Shown: positions 50,711-62,508 of the stretch, piece after piece | Position numbering within the stretch: position 1 is the stretch's first letter | Layout: the number at the start of each line of letters is the position of its first letter | Source of the DNA: Rotaria sordida | Taxonomy: Eukaryota > Rotifera > Eurotatoria > Philodinida > Philodinidae | Reading direction: 5' to 3' | Length of the DNA stretch: 64,000 nt | Assembly (NCBI GenBank): GCA_905250125.1 | Contig: CAJNOL010000102.1 | Coordinates: 124,001-188,000 of the forward strand | Notes under the pieces: model-generated | What the model saw: the letters and a program-made list of their open reading frames with translations, nothing else | What the model was told of the DNA's origin: nothing | Databases searched by the model: none | Program-made: the position numbers and the translations under genes

Positions 50711-53466
50711 TTAGTCCCAAGTAGCATTTGTCTCATTTGTAGGCCATTCATTATTAACTATTTCTTTTTTTATTTCATTTGTAGTGAAGTCATCATTAAT
50801 TGTAGATATTATTTGATTATTTGAAATTTCTGTTTCTGTTTTTGTTATGATGGGTGATGAAAGACCAAATGAAAAATTGAAATAACCTAATGTAAAATCA
50901 TTTGCAATAATTGCCATCAATACACTAAAGAATAACGAAAAGAAAAATTAAAAAAAAAACTTTTGTTAGATTATTGCCTTTGATTTCATATTATTGTTTA
51001 ATAAAATATTTGAAATATAAGGAGAACATATACGTACTTAATTTATTAAAAAAACTGATTCGCCACTAAATCAGCGGATGTAACGGATGGTACAAAAGTT
51101 CTGTTTTAGCTTTGTTTTCAGTATAGCGTGATCTACTTGTAACTTCACATACAATCAATGATGAGAAGTGCATTTGATCGATTTGTTTTGCATTAGACTT
51201 TAGAAATTTTCAGACACATTATGTATGAATGTAACCAACACGACACAAGCTTTCTAATGGGATCAAAATATTCAAATTACAAAACTATGGATTTCATAGA
51301 AAAAAGTTTTATTAAAAAATTAATCTTCTCTCTACAATGTCTATAGAAGTTTTTCTGATAATATCTGATAGAAAAATTGTATTCTGTTTTATGTAATGCA
51401 CTTCTGTAGACGACTCGTTAAACTCTAATTGAACATAAAATATGTGTTTTGACTAACTTTGATTGCTGGAAAACATCTTATCTTGTCGAAATCATTTATT
51501 AGTTGTGAACACTTTTCACTAGCAAAGGACGTTGGAAAAATGTTGATTTCGAACTCAATCGATAACTTGAAAGCTTGATTTTTACCTGTTTACAATGTTT
51601 TCTCATAGCGCTACAAAACCCCAAAACAAGACGATAAACAAGATTAACTTTCTCAGTGGATGGAGATTTTCTTTTAAACATGAGAAGTATGTGCAGAGAA
51701 CTTTTCCAGTCAAACATGTTCTTAAAACTTTCCAATCTTCAACAAGTATTGTAAACTAAATATTTTTCGACAGCTTTGTAGTAGCGACTTTGCTTTTTCT
51801 AACAAGAAAATTATTGAGTTTCCACGACAAATTATTGTCACATGATACTGAAAACAAAATTAATGCAGAACTTATGCACCATCCGTTTTTATATACATAA
51901 TTCTTTCATAGAAAATCTCTAAGCATATATTTACAATGCAAATAACGCTCATCAAGATTCGATTCAGTTGGTTCTCGGCTGACGGAATATAGATATATGC
52001 ATATAGACGCATATAGGTATAAATATGTATTAAGTAAGGTACTAGATAAATGTAAGACGTGACTTGATGTATAAAAGCGACTTGTTTCACAAAATCAAGC
52101 TTTTTTTTGTAATATAAAACTTGATCTTTATGTTTATAAAGAAAAATCATTTTTGAATATGCTATAATTGTCTAATGGAGCTCAGCTTATACGTCCAATG
52201 TTTTTTGGTTTTTTTTCTACAGAAGTTTTGTGAAATTTTTCAATCGTTACACTGTTGTAACTATATTTACTTTTGTTCTATCATACTGTTCTTAAAACTT
52301 TATTTTCAATTTTAAATGATAATTGAATATAGTAAATGAAAAAATTTTTTTTATCATATAGAGATCAATACAATTGTTTACAAATAGTTATATTAGTACT
52401 ATTCCTATTACAAAAGAAAAAAAGAATTAATATCACACTATACAAATAATGTGATTTTAGTTAATCATAATCTTATGTTGAGATTCGTTCTTTAACTCTT
52501 AATAATTATTATATCCCATCTTCATGCATATACCATTGAACCATTGATCGAACCATTCAATAATTTAATTAATAATGATCATTACTTCTAAAAGCATCTC
52601 AGGTCGAGCAAACACGCTCATAAACGACCATAAATTGTCATATATTGACATGTTACATGGCTCAATATCACGATCATATTTCTTCGTATGTCATACGAAG
52701 GAATACGATCGTAATAGTGAGACATATAATAAATCAAAATTCGGTCATATACGCTGACACACTGAGTGTATATAGTCGTTTCAAAGGGTATGCAGATTTC
52801 GTCCAGGGACATAACTCCTCGGTTGATTTAAATCTTAATGCATAGGTGTCCTTTTTTTGTCATTCGACGCAATCATTAGTCGTACCACAGCTGCCTTATG
52901 ATTACTATGTTACAGACAGGCAGACACAAGTAAATTTCTGTTTCTATACATTATCTTTTCAGTCTATAGAACAATTTACTTTCATTCGAAGTATACATAA
53001 ATTTGTTTTTTGAGAATTAACAATTAGAAATAAATTCATTTTTTTGTTTTTCTCATTCATTTTTTTTTGAATTTTTTCAAAATCAAAAAAGAAAATATGA
53101 ATATTTCATTAACCTTGGAATATTTTCATCAATATTCGATGGTAATGCCGAAGATAATTTTGATCTTAAATTAAATAAATCATCAACAGTTAATTGTTCA
53201 TCACTTGATATAGGCAAAACAAATGTCAATGGTTGATCATCAGATGGTCTACCAAGAAAAAATATCCATTTATTAATCTCATTAAAATATACATGAAGTT
53301 TCGACCATTTACGACCTATATTAAATCAATAGAAATCGATAGATGTTATGTCTTTTAACATATCGAAACTACTTTCATTTGTTTTCTATCATTTATACTT
53401 ACAAATTTTCAGATCAAAATAAACACGTTGTGCAAATGCTTTTTGTTTTGGATCACATAAATTCAT
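50711..53466 (-). CDS. TSEN15: tRNA-splicing endonuclease subunit Sen15
   Basis: Exons 53403-53466, 53114-53315 and 50711-50924 join in frame to give 159 residues. The fold-specific segments follow human TSEN15: FAQRVYFDLKICRKWSKLHV, then FFLGRPSDDQPLTFVLPISS, the ELT-like VDDLFNLRSKL helix, and VLMAIIANDFTLGYFNFSFGL encoded by the distant last exon. The subunit pairs with Sen34 in the complex that cuts tRNA introns in the nucleus. Joining across the 2.2-kb intron (50925-53113) is supported by phase, by GT-AG signals and by the homologous C-terminal strands. The C-terminus (polar, Asn/Thr-rich) extends past the usual end. The ATG directly follows TTTCAG, and FMC1 ends only 106 bp upstream on the same strand, suggesting trans-splicing from a shared transcript. 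Confidence 0.8.
52618..52770. repeat. near-perfect hairpin palindrome in the TSEN15 intron
   Basis: The centre at about 52690 has arms cgatcatatttcttcgtatg and catacgaaggaatacgatcg, matching at 18 of 20 positions with almost no loop. Looser pairing extends to about 52618 and 52770. It explains the overlapping open frames on both strands here. Confidence 0.7.
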
Positions 53467-53480
53467 CTGAAACAAAAACA
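53467..53480 (-). promoter_or_regulatory. possible spliced-leader acceptor before TSEN15
   Basis: On the minus strand TTTTTGTTTCAG abuts the ATG of TSEN15, with no in-frame coding exon visible upstream before the FMC1 stop. A similar ATTCTATTATAG stands two bases before the FMC1 ATG. Bdelloid rotifers are known to trans-splice a leader RNA. That these acceptors are used that way is inference. An ordinary 5' UTR intron is the alternative. Confidence 0.4.
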
Positions 53481-53572
53481 AAAATGGATGACAAGACTGC
53501 AGGGGAAAATAACAGAAAAAACTATGAAAAAAAAAAGAAAAAAAAGACCTAAAGATAAATTTAAATAGTCTT

Positions 53573-53917
53573 TTATTCAGATATTTGATTGATTGGTAAA
53601 TGTGGTCGATCAATTGTTTTTGGTAATTCTAAGCCAACAATACGTGCTGCTTGTTGAACAGTTTTTTCACCTTTTGAATATGTTGCCCGAATTATTTTAC
53701 ATTGACGTACACTTTGTAAATAAGTTAAATAAGTTTGTGCAATAAATAACACTTCATCATTATGTTTACAATATTTTGATGTTATTGGACGATAACGACG
53801 ATATTCATCTTTTATTTTGAAATAAATTGGTGAAAATCGATACGAAAATAAGGAATTATTTATAGATAATTCACGTAATAAATTTTTATAAACTGTAAGA
53901 GCTGATTTTGTTGTCAT
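53573..53917 (-). CDS. FMC1: FMC1 mitochondrial ATP-synthase assembly factor (LYR-like)
   Basis: A single-exon frame of 114 residues. Segments TVYKNLLRELSI, YRPITSKYCKHNDEVLFIAQ, TYLTYLQSVRQCK, YSKGEKTVQQAARIVGLELP match human FMC1 (C7orf55) in order and length (113 residues in human). The protein is a small LYR-superfamily factor that acts in mitochondria with ATPAF2/Atp12 in assembly of F1. A splice acceptor ends two bases before the ATG. The stop codon is 106 bp before the TSEN15 ATG on the same strand, so the two may be co-transcribed. Confidence 0.88.
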   Translation of the reverse strand: MTTKSALTVYKNLLRELSINNSLFSYRFSPIYFKIKDEYRRYRPITSKYCKHNDEVLFIAQTYLTYLQSVRQCKIIRATYSKGEKTVQQAARIVGLELPKTIDRPHLPINQISE

Positions 53918-55189
53918 ATCTATAATAGAATTAAAAAGATTTTTATTTTTTTACTTAACGGATACTAAAAATAATAACTATAACGCTATAAGACTCGAGC
54001 GAATTTTCTCTATATATAAATACTGATAGTCGAAACAGTACTTGAGAATTCTATACATTTTTACCATTCTTCAATTGATAGGATAATAACAGAATTTCGA
54101 TCAAAGGTGTTCATCACCTCTGATTTAGAAAACAAAATATGGTTCATTACGAATAATTCTTATCGATCTAAATCAAAGACAGAAAATTCATGTGATCGGA
54201 TTTCTAATATTATCATATTATATGAAGAATGATGAAATAATTATTATAGAATTCTCGAGCCTTCTATAAGATATTATAGTGCTACTACCACTATATTTGG
54301 TATATCCTAATTAATTATTATTAAATTTTCAATATTTATTAATTTTTTCTATAAAATTATATTCAATTGTGCGTAATACTAGTAGGTATAATAATTATAA
54401 AACTAAATTTTCTCGAAATGTAAATTAGGAATAATAAATAAGCATTTTCGCATTTTAGAAATAAAGTTTTCAATAATTGACGCATAGTACAATGAAGTAA
54501 AAATAATACTGTTCATATTCAAAGATAGGAATCAAAAAAAAAACTTATGATAGACAATACAAAAGGTATTTTCAAATTTTTATCAATAGATTTTTCTTTG
54601 TCAAAACTACTGTCAAATTAAATAATCATGATCAAAAATATTCTTCCTATCAATATAAAATTTAACATTGTTTTAATAAACTTATTATTCATAATCTTAT
54701 AAAGTTCATTGAAAATAATCAATTAAACAAGTACAGTACATGCAAGAATAACTTTCATTTATAAAACTAATGATCATGATCTAAAAGAAAAAGTCATATG
54801 AAAGAACACATTAATAAAAACTTCTATCAAAGCTTTGCATCGAATTGAATTGGTAAACTTAACAAATACATCATCAGCTATAATAATGGTTGCTTCCTAT
54901 AGCTAAAATATTTAAAAAACATATATGCCGAATCAATAAACTAGACAAGGTATTCAACATTATCCTTCATCGATGAGGAATTGTCAAGTTTATCAACCAA
55001 ATTCGATCTTGATAAATTGTAGTTAATCTATCTATTCACACTATTAACTTTTATATTCCGTAAGATTTTATTCTATAAGATAAAAACGAGATTCTTTTTT
55101 TTTCATATTCTCCTATTGCAAACGTTTAAAATACAAAGCTACATCAAAATATTATAAACTTTAAAAAAAACCGAGATTTATTGCTTTGC
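53918..55189. other. intergenic, no gene seen
   Basis: AT-rich DNA between the DOLPP1 3' end and the FMC1 start. No open frame with domain content is seen. Confidence 0.6.
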
Positions 55190-56670
55190 TCATGGTATAT
55201 TGGTTAATATTTGATCCCTTGAATAATTCACATATCTTTCTCGGCATCGTCTATTAAAATAAATTAAAAAAAAACAAAAGAATTCACTTTCTATACAAAT
55301 CATATAATTTCATACTTTGCTTCGGCATATTCACTTTCATATTGAAAATGTATAATATGTGGTATGGGTGAATAATCACGAATAAGTAAATATTTTGCTA
55401 ATGATAGATCAGTTATAAATGGAACATATTTTATAAATTGATAATTAGTAAAATAATACCAAATACAAGCAAATATTACACCAATTAAACCACCAACAAC
55501 AACTTGTGCAATTGTATGATAATAAAGATAAACTCTAAATATTTATTGTTAATTTTTTAAAAAAAAATATATATATGTATATATTATTTCAAAATATCAA
55601 TTTGAATTTTTCTTTACCGACTATAAGCAACTAGAATAGCAGCAATAAATTGTACTAGAATAAAACAACGATGACGTATTGAACATACATAGGATGCACC
55701 AGGAATTTGTGATCTGATTTTTAATTTAATAGAAAAAAAAGAAAACTTTTTTGTTTTGATTTGTTTGTTTAAATCAATCATCCCATACTTAAGAATAACA
55801 AAAATAGATAAATATGTCATAAAATAGAAAAAACTTTGAGCATGACCACTTGGCATACCATGAATTTCATAATAATCCATTCGATCTCGAGCTAAAATAA
55901 AATGCATTTCTATAAAAAAAAAAAAAAACAAAGCTTTTTTTCTTAAATTATGATAATAATCTCGTATGTTTTCTTGTTATAAATCAAATTAAGTTATTTT
56001 TAAATATATATTTACAGTCTTAAATCAATTTCGTCAAATATTTTTAACATTTCATTGATCATATTGAAGAACTTACTTCTTTCTGGTCGTTGTTGTTTAA
56101 AAGTTATTTTAAGATAATAATTAATTATTCCAGATAGAAAAAAACCATTAAGATACATTATCTATTTTGTGTATAAATTCATATAGAAGAAACTACAAAA
56201 AATAAACAAACAAACAATTTCTACCGTTTGTATATCGCGTCGAAATAGAATTAATGTACATAAAGCAACAATATAAATAAATGGTAACATTGAAAACCAT
56301 GCCAAAACAAAACCAAGTCTATCACCTAAATTTTTTAAAAAATAAAAAAAAAACTTGAATCTCATTCAAATAAATTAATTTAATTAAAAAATTTACCATC
56401 TTGATATTCAATAAATGTTACTAGAAAAGAAAAATAATTATTAAGAATAATCAATAATTAAAATACAAAATTATACTCGATAATGGTCGATAAATAGGAT
56501 CGGAAAAAACACCTGCTGGTGGTAAATTTATCAAATGCTAAATATAAAGAATTAATTGGTTTTTAAAATTAAATTAAAAAACTAATTTTTAAAACCTTAT
56601 AAGCTGGCTTAATAGTACTTAAAGCATTTAAATTAGTACTATTGATATTTATCGGTAAAATTGGTGCCAT
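55190..56670 (-). CDS. DOLPP1: dolichyldiphosphatase 1
   Basis: Nine exons (56596-56670, 56477-56537, 56397-56420, 56225-56325, 56077-56161, 55789-55891, 55618-55713, 55316-55534, 55190-55250) give 274 residues against 238 in human. The PAP2 phosphatase motifs are complete: K-x6-RP as KITFKQQRP, PSGH in HGMPSGHAQSFF, and SR-x5-H as YSRVYLYYHT. Other matches to DOLPP1 are ITFIEYQDGDRLGFVLAWFS, FRRDIQT and the tail LLIRDYSPIPHIIHFQYE. It is a multi-span ER membrane enzyme that recycles dolichyl diphosphate for N-glycosylation. The extra length is an N-terminal extension. The 24-nt third exon carries TFIEYQD. The gene is divergent from the SAXO4-like gene across 270 bp. Confidence 0.92.
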
Positions 56671-56940
56671 AATGAATACAAATAGATAAATAAAAAAGTG
56701 TAAAAAATTATCATATAAATAAAATTAAATGATTACTCATCATTAACTCATCTATCTTAAAGAGATTTTCTATTGGTACTTGAACAGCTGTCATTTAATG
56801 CATTGATGTGTTACAAATGTTTTAGATTTTCAATGATGAATATCGTTGCTAAGTAATCAACAATGACAATGTGTAGCCACAGGATATAATAAAATAGGTT
56901 TTTTTCTTTTTATCGTTTTATATCTATTTACTATAGACAA
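56671..56940. promoter_or_regulatory. shared divergent promoter region
   Basis: Only 270 bp separate the start codons of DOLPP1 (minus strand) and the SAXO4-like gene (plus strand), so both promoters and 5' UTRs must lie here or overlap. No specific element is recognised. Confidence 0.6.
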
Positions 56941-59900
56941 ATGAATTATTTATGTCCAAATGCAAGTCAATATGTTCCTGTTGGTCATCCCGATCAACAC
57001 GTATTGGCAAGCGAAGGAGCTAATAATTATTTAATGAATTTTTATATAACACAAAATTCAAGTACTTATCGACCACCACGTGTACGACCAAAATCGAATA
57101 TACTTGGAGATAAATCATTAACAACAGAAAATCTTTCAGCACAAAAACTTAAAGATGAACGAAAAAAAACAGGTTTTGTTAATAATGATAGATATTATTT
57201 ACCTTATACACGTACAATAGATGAACTTGACAATCCAATACTAGGGTAATTTCCAAGAATATTCATATAATTTTATAAATCATCAATATTTTTTGAAAGT
57301 TTCTTTCTTTAGTAAAACGATTTTGTATGTTCCTCTCAGAAGTGTCCCGAGATCGCTAGGACTGTGAGGGAGAGGAGTCTGATGAGTCAAGAGGCCAAAT
57401 GGAGGGTTTTTACTAAAGTTGACAAAAAACGAAAATTTTTTAAGATTGAGTGAATCACCTCCTGGACTCACTCAACCCCGCTTGGGACATCCCTGGTTTC
57501 TCGTCTAATAGTACAATGAGAAAAATATCGTCTTAAAGATATTATTAAATAATAAAAATCTCGATATATATTTTCTAAAACCATTCTATTAGAAAACACT
57601 AGTATAGAAATCATCATATTGTAATAGGCTATAAAAATTTTTCTTTTTGAGATTTATTTAAATAATTAAATATTCTTTACAATCGCACAAAGTATAAACG
57701 AATTGGAAACAAAGAAAATCTGGATTTTAGAAAAATCTATTCTGTATTTTTATTTAATATATTGAATGAAATATCAGAACTGGACAAGTACGAGTAAACT
57801 CTCCTACTAAGTGTCTCGTATGTGAATTAGCATTAGCATTTATTAATACTAATGCTAATGCTTTAAACATTGGTATTAAAATTAACCTTCATGCTTTAGT
57901 GTTATTTGCATTAGAATTAATTAATGTCAAACTGTTAGCATTATTGTTAATTTTAATACGTAGATTACCGATGACTAGATGTCGAATACTCTAAGCTGAG
58001 TAGTTCCGAAAGCCAAACAGTTTTTCTACTATTTTGGGAATGATATCTCTGAATACTGAAAACCTTTATTCTGTTATCGAAAGCTTTCAAAGATGAACTT
58101 TCAGACATGTAGTCGTAGGTAGTATATGTATTAGAGTTAAAAATAATGCTAAAATTTGTCCATCGAGTTTTTTTTCTAAACTAAGAATTCTGCTGTTTTA
58201 ATTAAATTTTTCATTGTCAAACAATTGATTTAAAATTTTTGTTTTGATTTTATTTTTAGTCGTATGTGTACAGAAAATTATGAAACATCTCATCAAACAC
58301 ATTATAAACCTTATGAATTACCTAACGGTACGGAATCATTACCACCAAATATAACTAATCAAACATCAGGTTTTTTTCGTGAACGTGCTGTACACATTCC
58401 TAATTCACGTGTGCCTCCAGTAAAAAAAAGCAAAATTTTTTAATCTATTAGTGTAATTTTATATCAAAAGATTTCTTTTGTTTTTCTTAGATTGGTGGAA
58501 AAGAAGTAACAACATATGGTAGTAATTTTGTAAAACCAGCTCAAACTGAACCAGTTATTATGGGAGAAGTTGGTCCAAAAGAAAATTCCGGATTTGTAGC
58601 AAATACGGAAATTGATCCATTAACAGCAACATTAGGTGAACGATGGCATTATCGTTCAAGACCAACTGGTGATAGTGAATATAAAGATAAATTTCCACAA
58701 TATGATTATCCAAAAGTAAAATCTATATATTATCATAGATTTAAATAAGAATTTGATTTTCTAGGGTGATGATCCTTTACTTACTATTATTGATCCAAAT
58801 ACAAAAGTATCATCCGATCGTGTTATTAATAATTTTGTTTTACCTACTGGAGAAGGTCCTTATGCTGGCGGTTCATTTGCTCCTGATTCTACGTAAGAAT
58901 TTGTTTCATCCATATACAATGATTTTTCAAAATTATTCAACTAGATTTTTTTTCCATTGTCATCAACGCTACTAAGAATTTCAATAGTTATTTGTATAGA
59001 GAATTTTATTTCCAGCAAGTGTAGTCGAAGATAAAAAAAAATATTTGCTAGTTTTCTAAGAATGGAATTTCTGAAGAATCTCAAAATTTAAGTTTTTCAC
59101 ATTCTTGAATTCGTTAAATAGAATTCTGTTTGAATTATTCAGAATGATACAGCAAATAATTCTCTACAAAATGAAATGTCTTTCTGTTCTCTACGACATA
59201 CACGTCTTTTGTACCTTTCATAAGATTGATGTATCTCGACCAAAAACAAAAACGTTGTAGAAAGATTCCAAAAGTTGAAAAACCTGACTTTTGGTTTTTC
59301 AGAGATCGTATCTTTGGAAACCTGGTAAACATTTTCATCTTCGACAATTTCCATTTTGAAAATAAAATTCTTTATACAAATAATTATTTGAATTCTAAAA
59401 AAAGCTTGAAAATAAATCTGATCAAATAATTTTGCAAGCCATTATATATAGGACTAAAAAATTTTTATTGAAAAAATCTTTAGTGAATATCGAAAAAATT
59501 ATCTTGGTAATCAATTTTTACCAGAAAAAATGGGCAATTTAGAAATCGGTCCAAAAGAAATTACAGGTCCAACAAGAAATGGAGATGGTTATGTTCAAAC
59601 ATTTGATGATCCACGTCGTTTCATTACAACATATCAGATGAAGTATGGAAAATATTTAAAAAAAAATACTTTATTCTCTTTATTAACTAATCTATTTTTC
59701 TTTCGTTTGAAGTCATTTTGACATGAATCCTAAAGGACGTGATCGTGAAGGTTATGTTGTTGGTGGTATACAAAAACCACAACCAAGTGGTTTTACTGAA
59801 GATACAAAAATATCAAATCCATTAGAGAATTTTCGTGATGAACGTATTACACATTATCATCTTGATCCATATCAAGTCAGGTAATATTTATTTATTTGAA

Positions 59901-60031
59901 CAATATTTCAACAAAACAAAAAATGACTTTACATATATATTTTTAGGAGTTTACGAGCACGTGATCCATTTTTTGATGATACAACACATGATAATAAAGG
60001 TCGTTTACAAAAACAATCAGAAATATTTTAA
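56941..60031 (+). CDS. SAXO4-like: SAXO4/PPP1R32-like axonemal protein
   Basis: Seven exons (56941-57245, 58260-58419, 58491-58715, 58765-58892, 59484-59642, 59713-59880, 59947-60031) give 409 residues against 425 for human PPP1R32/SAXO4. It shows that protein's repeated short patterns: KKTGFVNNDRYY, KENSGFVAN, KEITGPTRN, RFITTYQMNHFDMNPKGRDR, EGYVVGGIQKPQPSGF, and a C-terminal RARDPFFDDTTH. The human protein has the equivalent KKEPTGFS, RYLTTYNQ, IPKG, GGIQPQ and SADPFYQNT series. Such proteins bind or stabilise ciliary doublet microtubules. No enzyme motif is present. Intron 1 (1014 bp) holds a hAT-like MITE and a palindrome. AATAAA lies at 60057-60062. The 3' end is 68 bp from the convergent gene at 60100. 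Confidence 0.88.
57337..57495. mobile_element. hAT-like MITE with degenerate 8-bp target duplication
   Basis: 159 bp, GC-richer than its surroundings. The ends are cagaagtgtcccgag at left and, as reverse complement at right, cagggatgtcccaag. The flanks gttcctct (57329-57336) and gtttctcg (57496-57503) agree at 6 of 8 positions. CAG-starting inverted ends and an 8-bp duplication are the hAT hallmark. No coding capacity. Confidence 0.7.
57827..57862. repeat. short palindrome of TTAGCA units
   Basis: agcattagcatt at 57829-57840 pairs exactly with 57851-57862. Degenerate copies of the same word (gcattagaatta, gttagcatta) continue to about 57950, like a decayed tandem or palindromic repeat. Confidence 0.7.
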
Positions 60032-60099
60032 TTATATAAACACTTTATTTAATTTGAATAAATATAAAAAGGATATCTTCGTGTTTTTTTCTTTTATCT

Positions 60100-61109
60100 C
60101 TATGGCCATGAATGCATTCGTATACCTAATTGTCTTAATTTAGTAAAAATTATATAACTATCTTTTAATTGACCTTGTGGAGCGCCCCAATATCGTTTCA
60201 TTTCATTAACTGTAACATGCATTTCAAAAAAACATTCATCAATAAGTGAAGATATTGATTTATCATTAAGAATTTGTTGTATAAGTTCATTTTCTAATAT
60301 TGAATTATCAATATCAAGTTTAATAATAACATAATCATTTATTTTTGCAATTGATTTTAATATATTCCAAGGATTAAATTTACCAGTGTTTGCTACACCA
60401 ACATTAATAAATGTTAATAAACCAATAATATCATCAGGTATTTGTTGCCAATATGTTTGTGGTGAATATTGAGTTGCTTCAAATGCAATTATACGATCAA
60501 ATGATAATGAATGTAAACGAAAATATTCATAAAACCAGCGTGCACCTATTAGTGAACTAACTGTATTTGGATCATTTACACCATTAAAAAGTGAAGCACC
60601 AATATCCATGAGAATTTTTTGTGAATCTTGTTGATAAAGCCATGGAGCAATTGATATTGTTGATGTTTGAAAATTATTATATGGTGCTGATGGACCAAGA
60701 AGAAAGAAACGTTTTGATTGTACTCCATTTTCTTCACTGGTTTGAAGTTTTGAAGGAAGATTTTGATATGAACATATTGTTAAAGGATCACGAAGTAGAC
60801 CAATAAGTGGTTCAATATATTGTGAGACCATACGATCTGATTGTGATGTACCTGAACATTCAGATTGATAATACATTTTAGAAAAAAGTTCATCATATTC
60901 ATTTGATAAAAATGATTTATTATAAATTGTTTTTTGTAAATTAATAATATATTCTAATGATCGAATACTTTTATTTAATTGATCATTTTCTATTAATTTT
61001 GGACAAACATTATTTTGTAAAACATCTATATTATTATACCAATATAATTCCCATGGACTAGGAGAATAATGATGAAACTTCCATTGGCATTTATCAGATG
61101 AAAATTTTG
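60100..61109 (-). CDS. FkbM-like methyltransferase-fold protein, 5' end not found
   Basis: One long exon (336 codons plus two bases) runs from an AG acceptor at 61110-61111 to a stop at 60100. The visible protein begins KFSSDKCQWKFHHYSPSPW. The core has a Rossmann-type series: QKILMDIGAS, a GARWFYEYF helix, FDRIIAFEA, LLTFINVGVANTG and DYVIIKLDID, ending in a MHVTVNEMKRYWG block. This resembles FkbM-like SAM-dependent methyltransferase folds of unknown substrate, but no activity can be claimed. The N-terminal exon, probably with a signal or membrane segment, was not found. It would lie upstream, beyond or within the palindrome and assembly gap at 61.5-62.5 kb, or outside the window. Convergent with the SAXO4-like gene. 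Confidence 0.75.
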
Positions 61110-61481
61110 CTAAAAAAACAATATAAAAGAATGTTTAAGAGAGGATTTCGCTAGTCTGTCGAATATCTGTCAATAGAGGCATTTCAATGATGAATTCAAC
61201 ATGTAGCCTTTTTTTCCTCATCAAACAATTCTTCATATTCAACTGAAATTATAGAAACTTTTTTCTAGGCTCCTGGATGTAATTTGACGGAGTTATTGTA
61301 ATATGAGATACTCTCAAAAATCAACAAAAAAAATGTGTCCAGCGTTTCGGGGGTTCCGGAATTTCGCCAATAAGACTTTTGCCATTGATGAATGTCCTGT
61401 CGGCGACAGTCTTATTGATGAAATTTCAGCCATCCATGTTTCGCTTTTGTTGTCCGTTTCATTTGAGCTACGTCTTATTCT

Positions 61482-62408
61482 AAAGAGCTCTTAAAACTGA
61501 ACGAAAAGGTTCTTTCAACTTTCTTAGCAAGTTGAGAGTTGATATTCAAAAAAAATTAATTTCTCTAAAAAATTCCGTTTTTCTAGACAATTTTTTCCGA
61601 TTGTAAGTCGTCTTTTAGTAGGATAATTATTTTGGGGAGCAAGGAGAAAACTTTAATATAGTGCAACTTGCAGAGAATGTTGTTCTCTAGAAAATCTGCA
61701 TAAAGATTTTGAGAAAAACGTTTCAATTTTGACAAATCAATGGAGAAAGATCGTTTCTTGAAATGCAACACGAGAACAAGAATATGTGGTTTTTAATCAG
61801 AATAAACTTTTTATGATAGAAATAAAGTATCTAGATCGATCCTACACAAAAGATTCATATAGAAATATTCGATACACTACCCGACATATGCTATATCGTA
61901 TTTGGCTCAATCGCTGAGTATCATGAATCGTCTGCCAGCTTTATCTATGCGGCTTATATCTTATACACAAAGCGGATGAACTTCGGAAACTTTTGTTTTT
62001 GAGAACTGCATTTCTATGTCAATTTTTTGTGTATAATTGATTTATATACTTTATTTCTATCATAAAAAGTTTACTTTGACTGAAAATCACACATTTTCAC
62101 CGTTTTGCTATATTTCGAGAAACGACATTTCTCCATTGATTTCTCAAGTTGGAAACATTTTTCTCAAAATTTTGATGTAGATTTTCCAGTGCGCAAAATT
62201 CTCTACAAGATGCACTGTATTAAAGTTTCCTCCTCGCCTCACAAATAATTATCATACTAAAAAACAAATGACTTACAATCAGAAAAAATTGACTCAAAAA
62301 ATAACGGAAGTTTTCAAAAAAATTCATTTTCGAATACCAATACTCAACTTGTTGAGGAAGCTAAAAGAGGCTTTTCTAACCAATTTTAAGAGCTTTTTCG
62401 CATGAAAT
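61482..62408. repeat. large imperfect inverted repeat cut by an assembly gap
   Basis: The left arm (about 61482-61868) and right arm (about 62008-62408) pair along nearly 390 bases. Shared blocks include gatagaaataaagtat, ttttctcaaaattttgat with its counterpart near 61705, cttacaatc and gagctcttaaaa. The spacer is about 140 bases. The right arm runs straight into the N run, so its true end is unknown. Confidence 0.75.
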
Positions 62409-62508
62409 NNNNNNNNNNNNNNNNNNNNNNNNNNNNNNNNNNNNNNNNNNNNNNNNNNNNNNNNNNNNNNNNNNNNNNNNNNNNNNNNNNNNNNNNNNNN
62501 NNNNNNNN
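62409..62508. other. assembly gap of 100 N
   Basis: Exactly 100 N, the usual placeholder for a gap of unknown size. It lies at the end of a palindromic arm, which likely caused the break. Confidence 0.98.

Noticed and set aside
52575..52845. Three overlapping open frames on both strands
   Set aside because: Explained by the palindromic repeat centred near 52690, which reads similarly on both strands.
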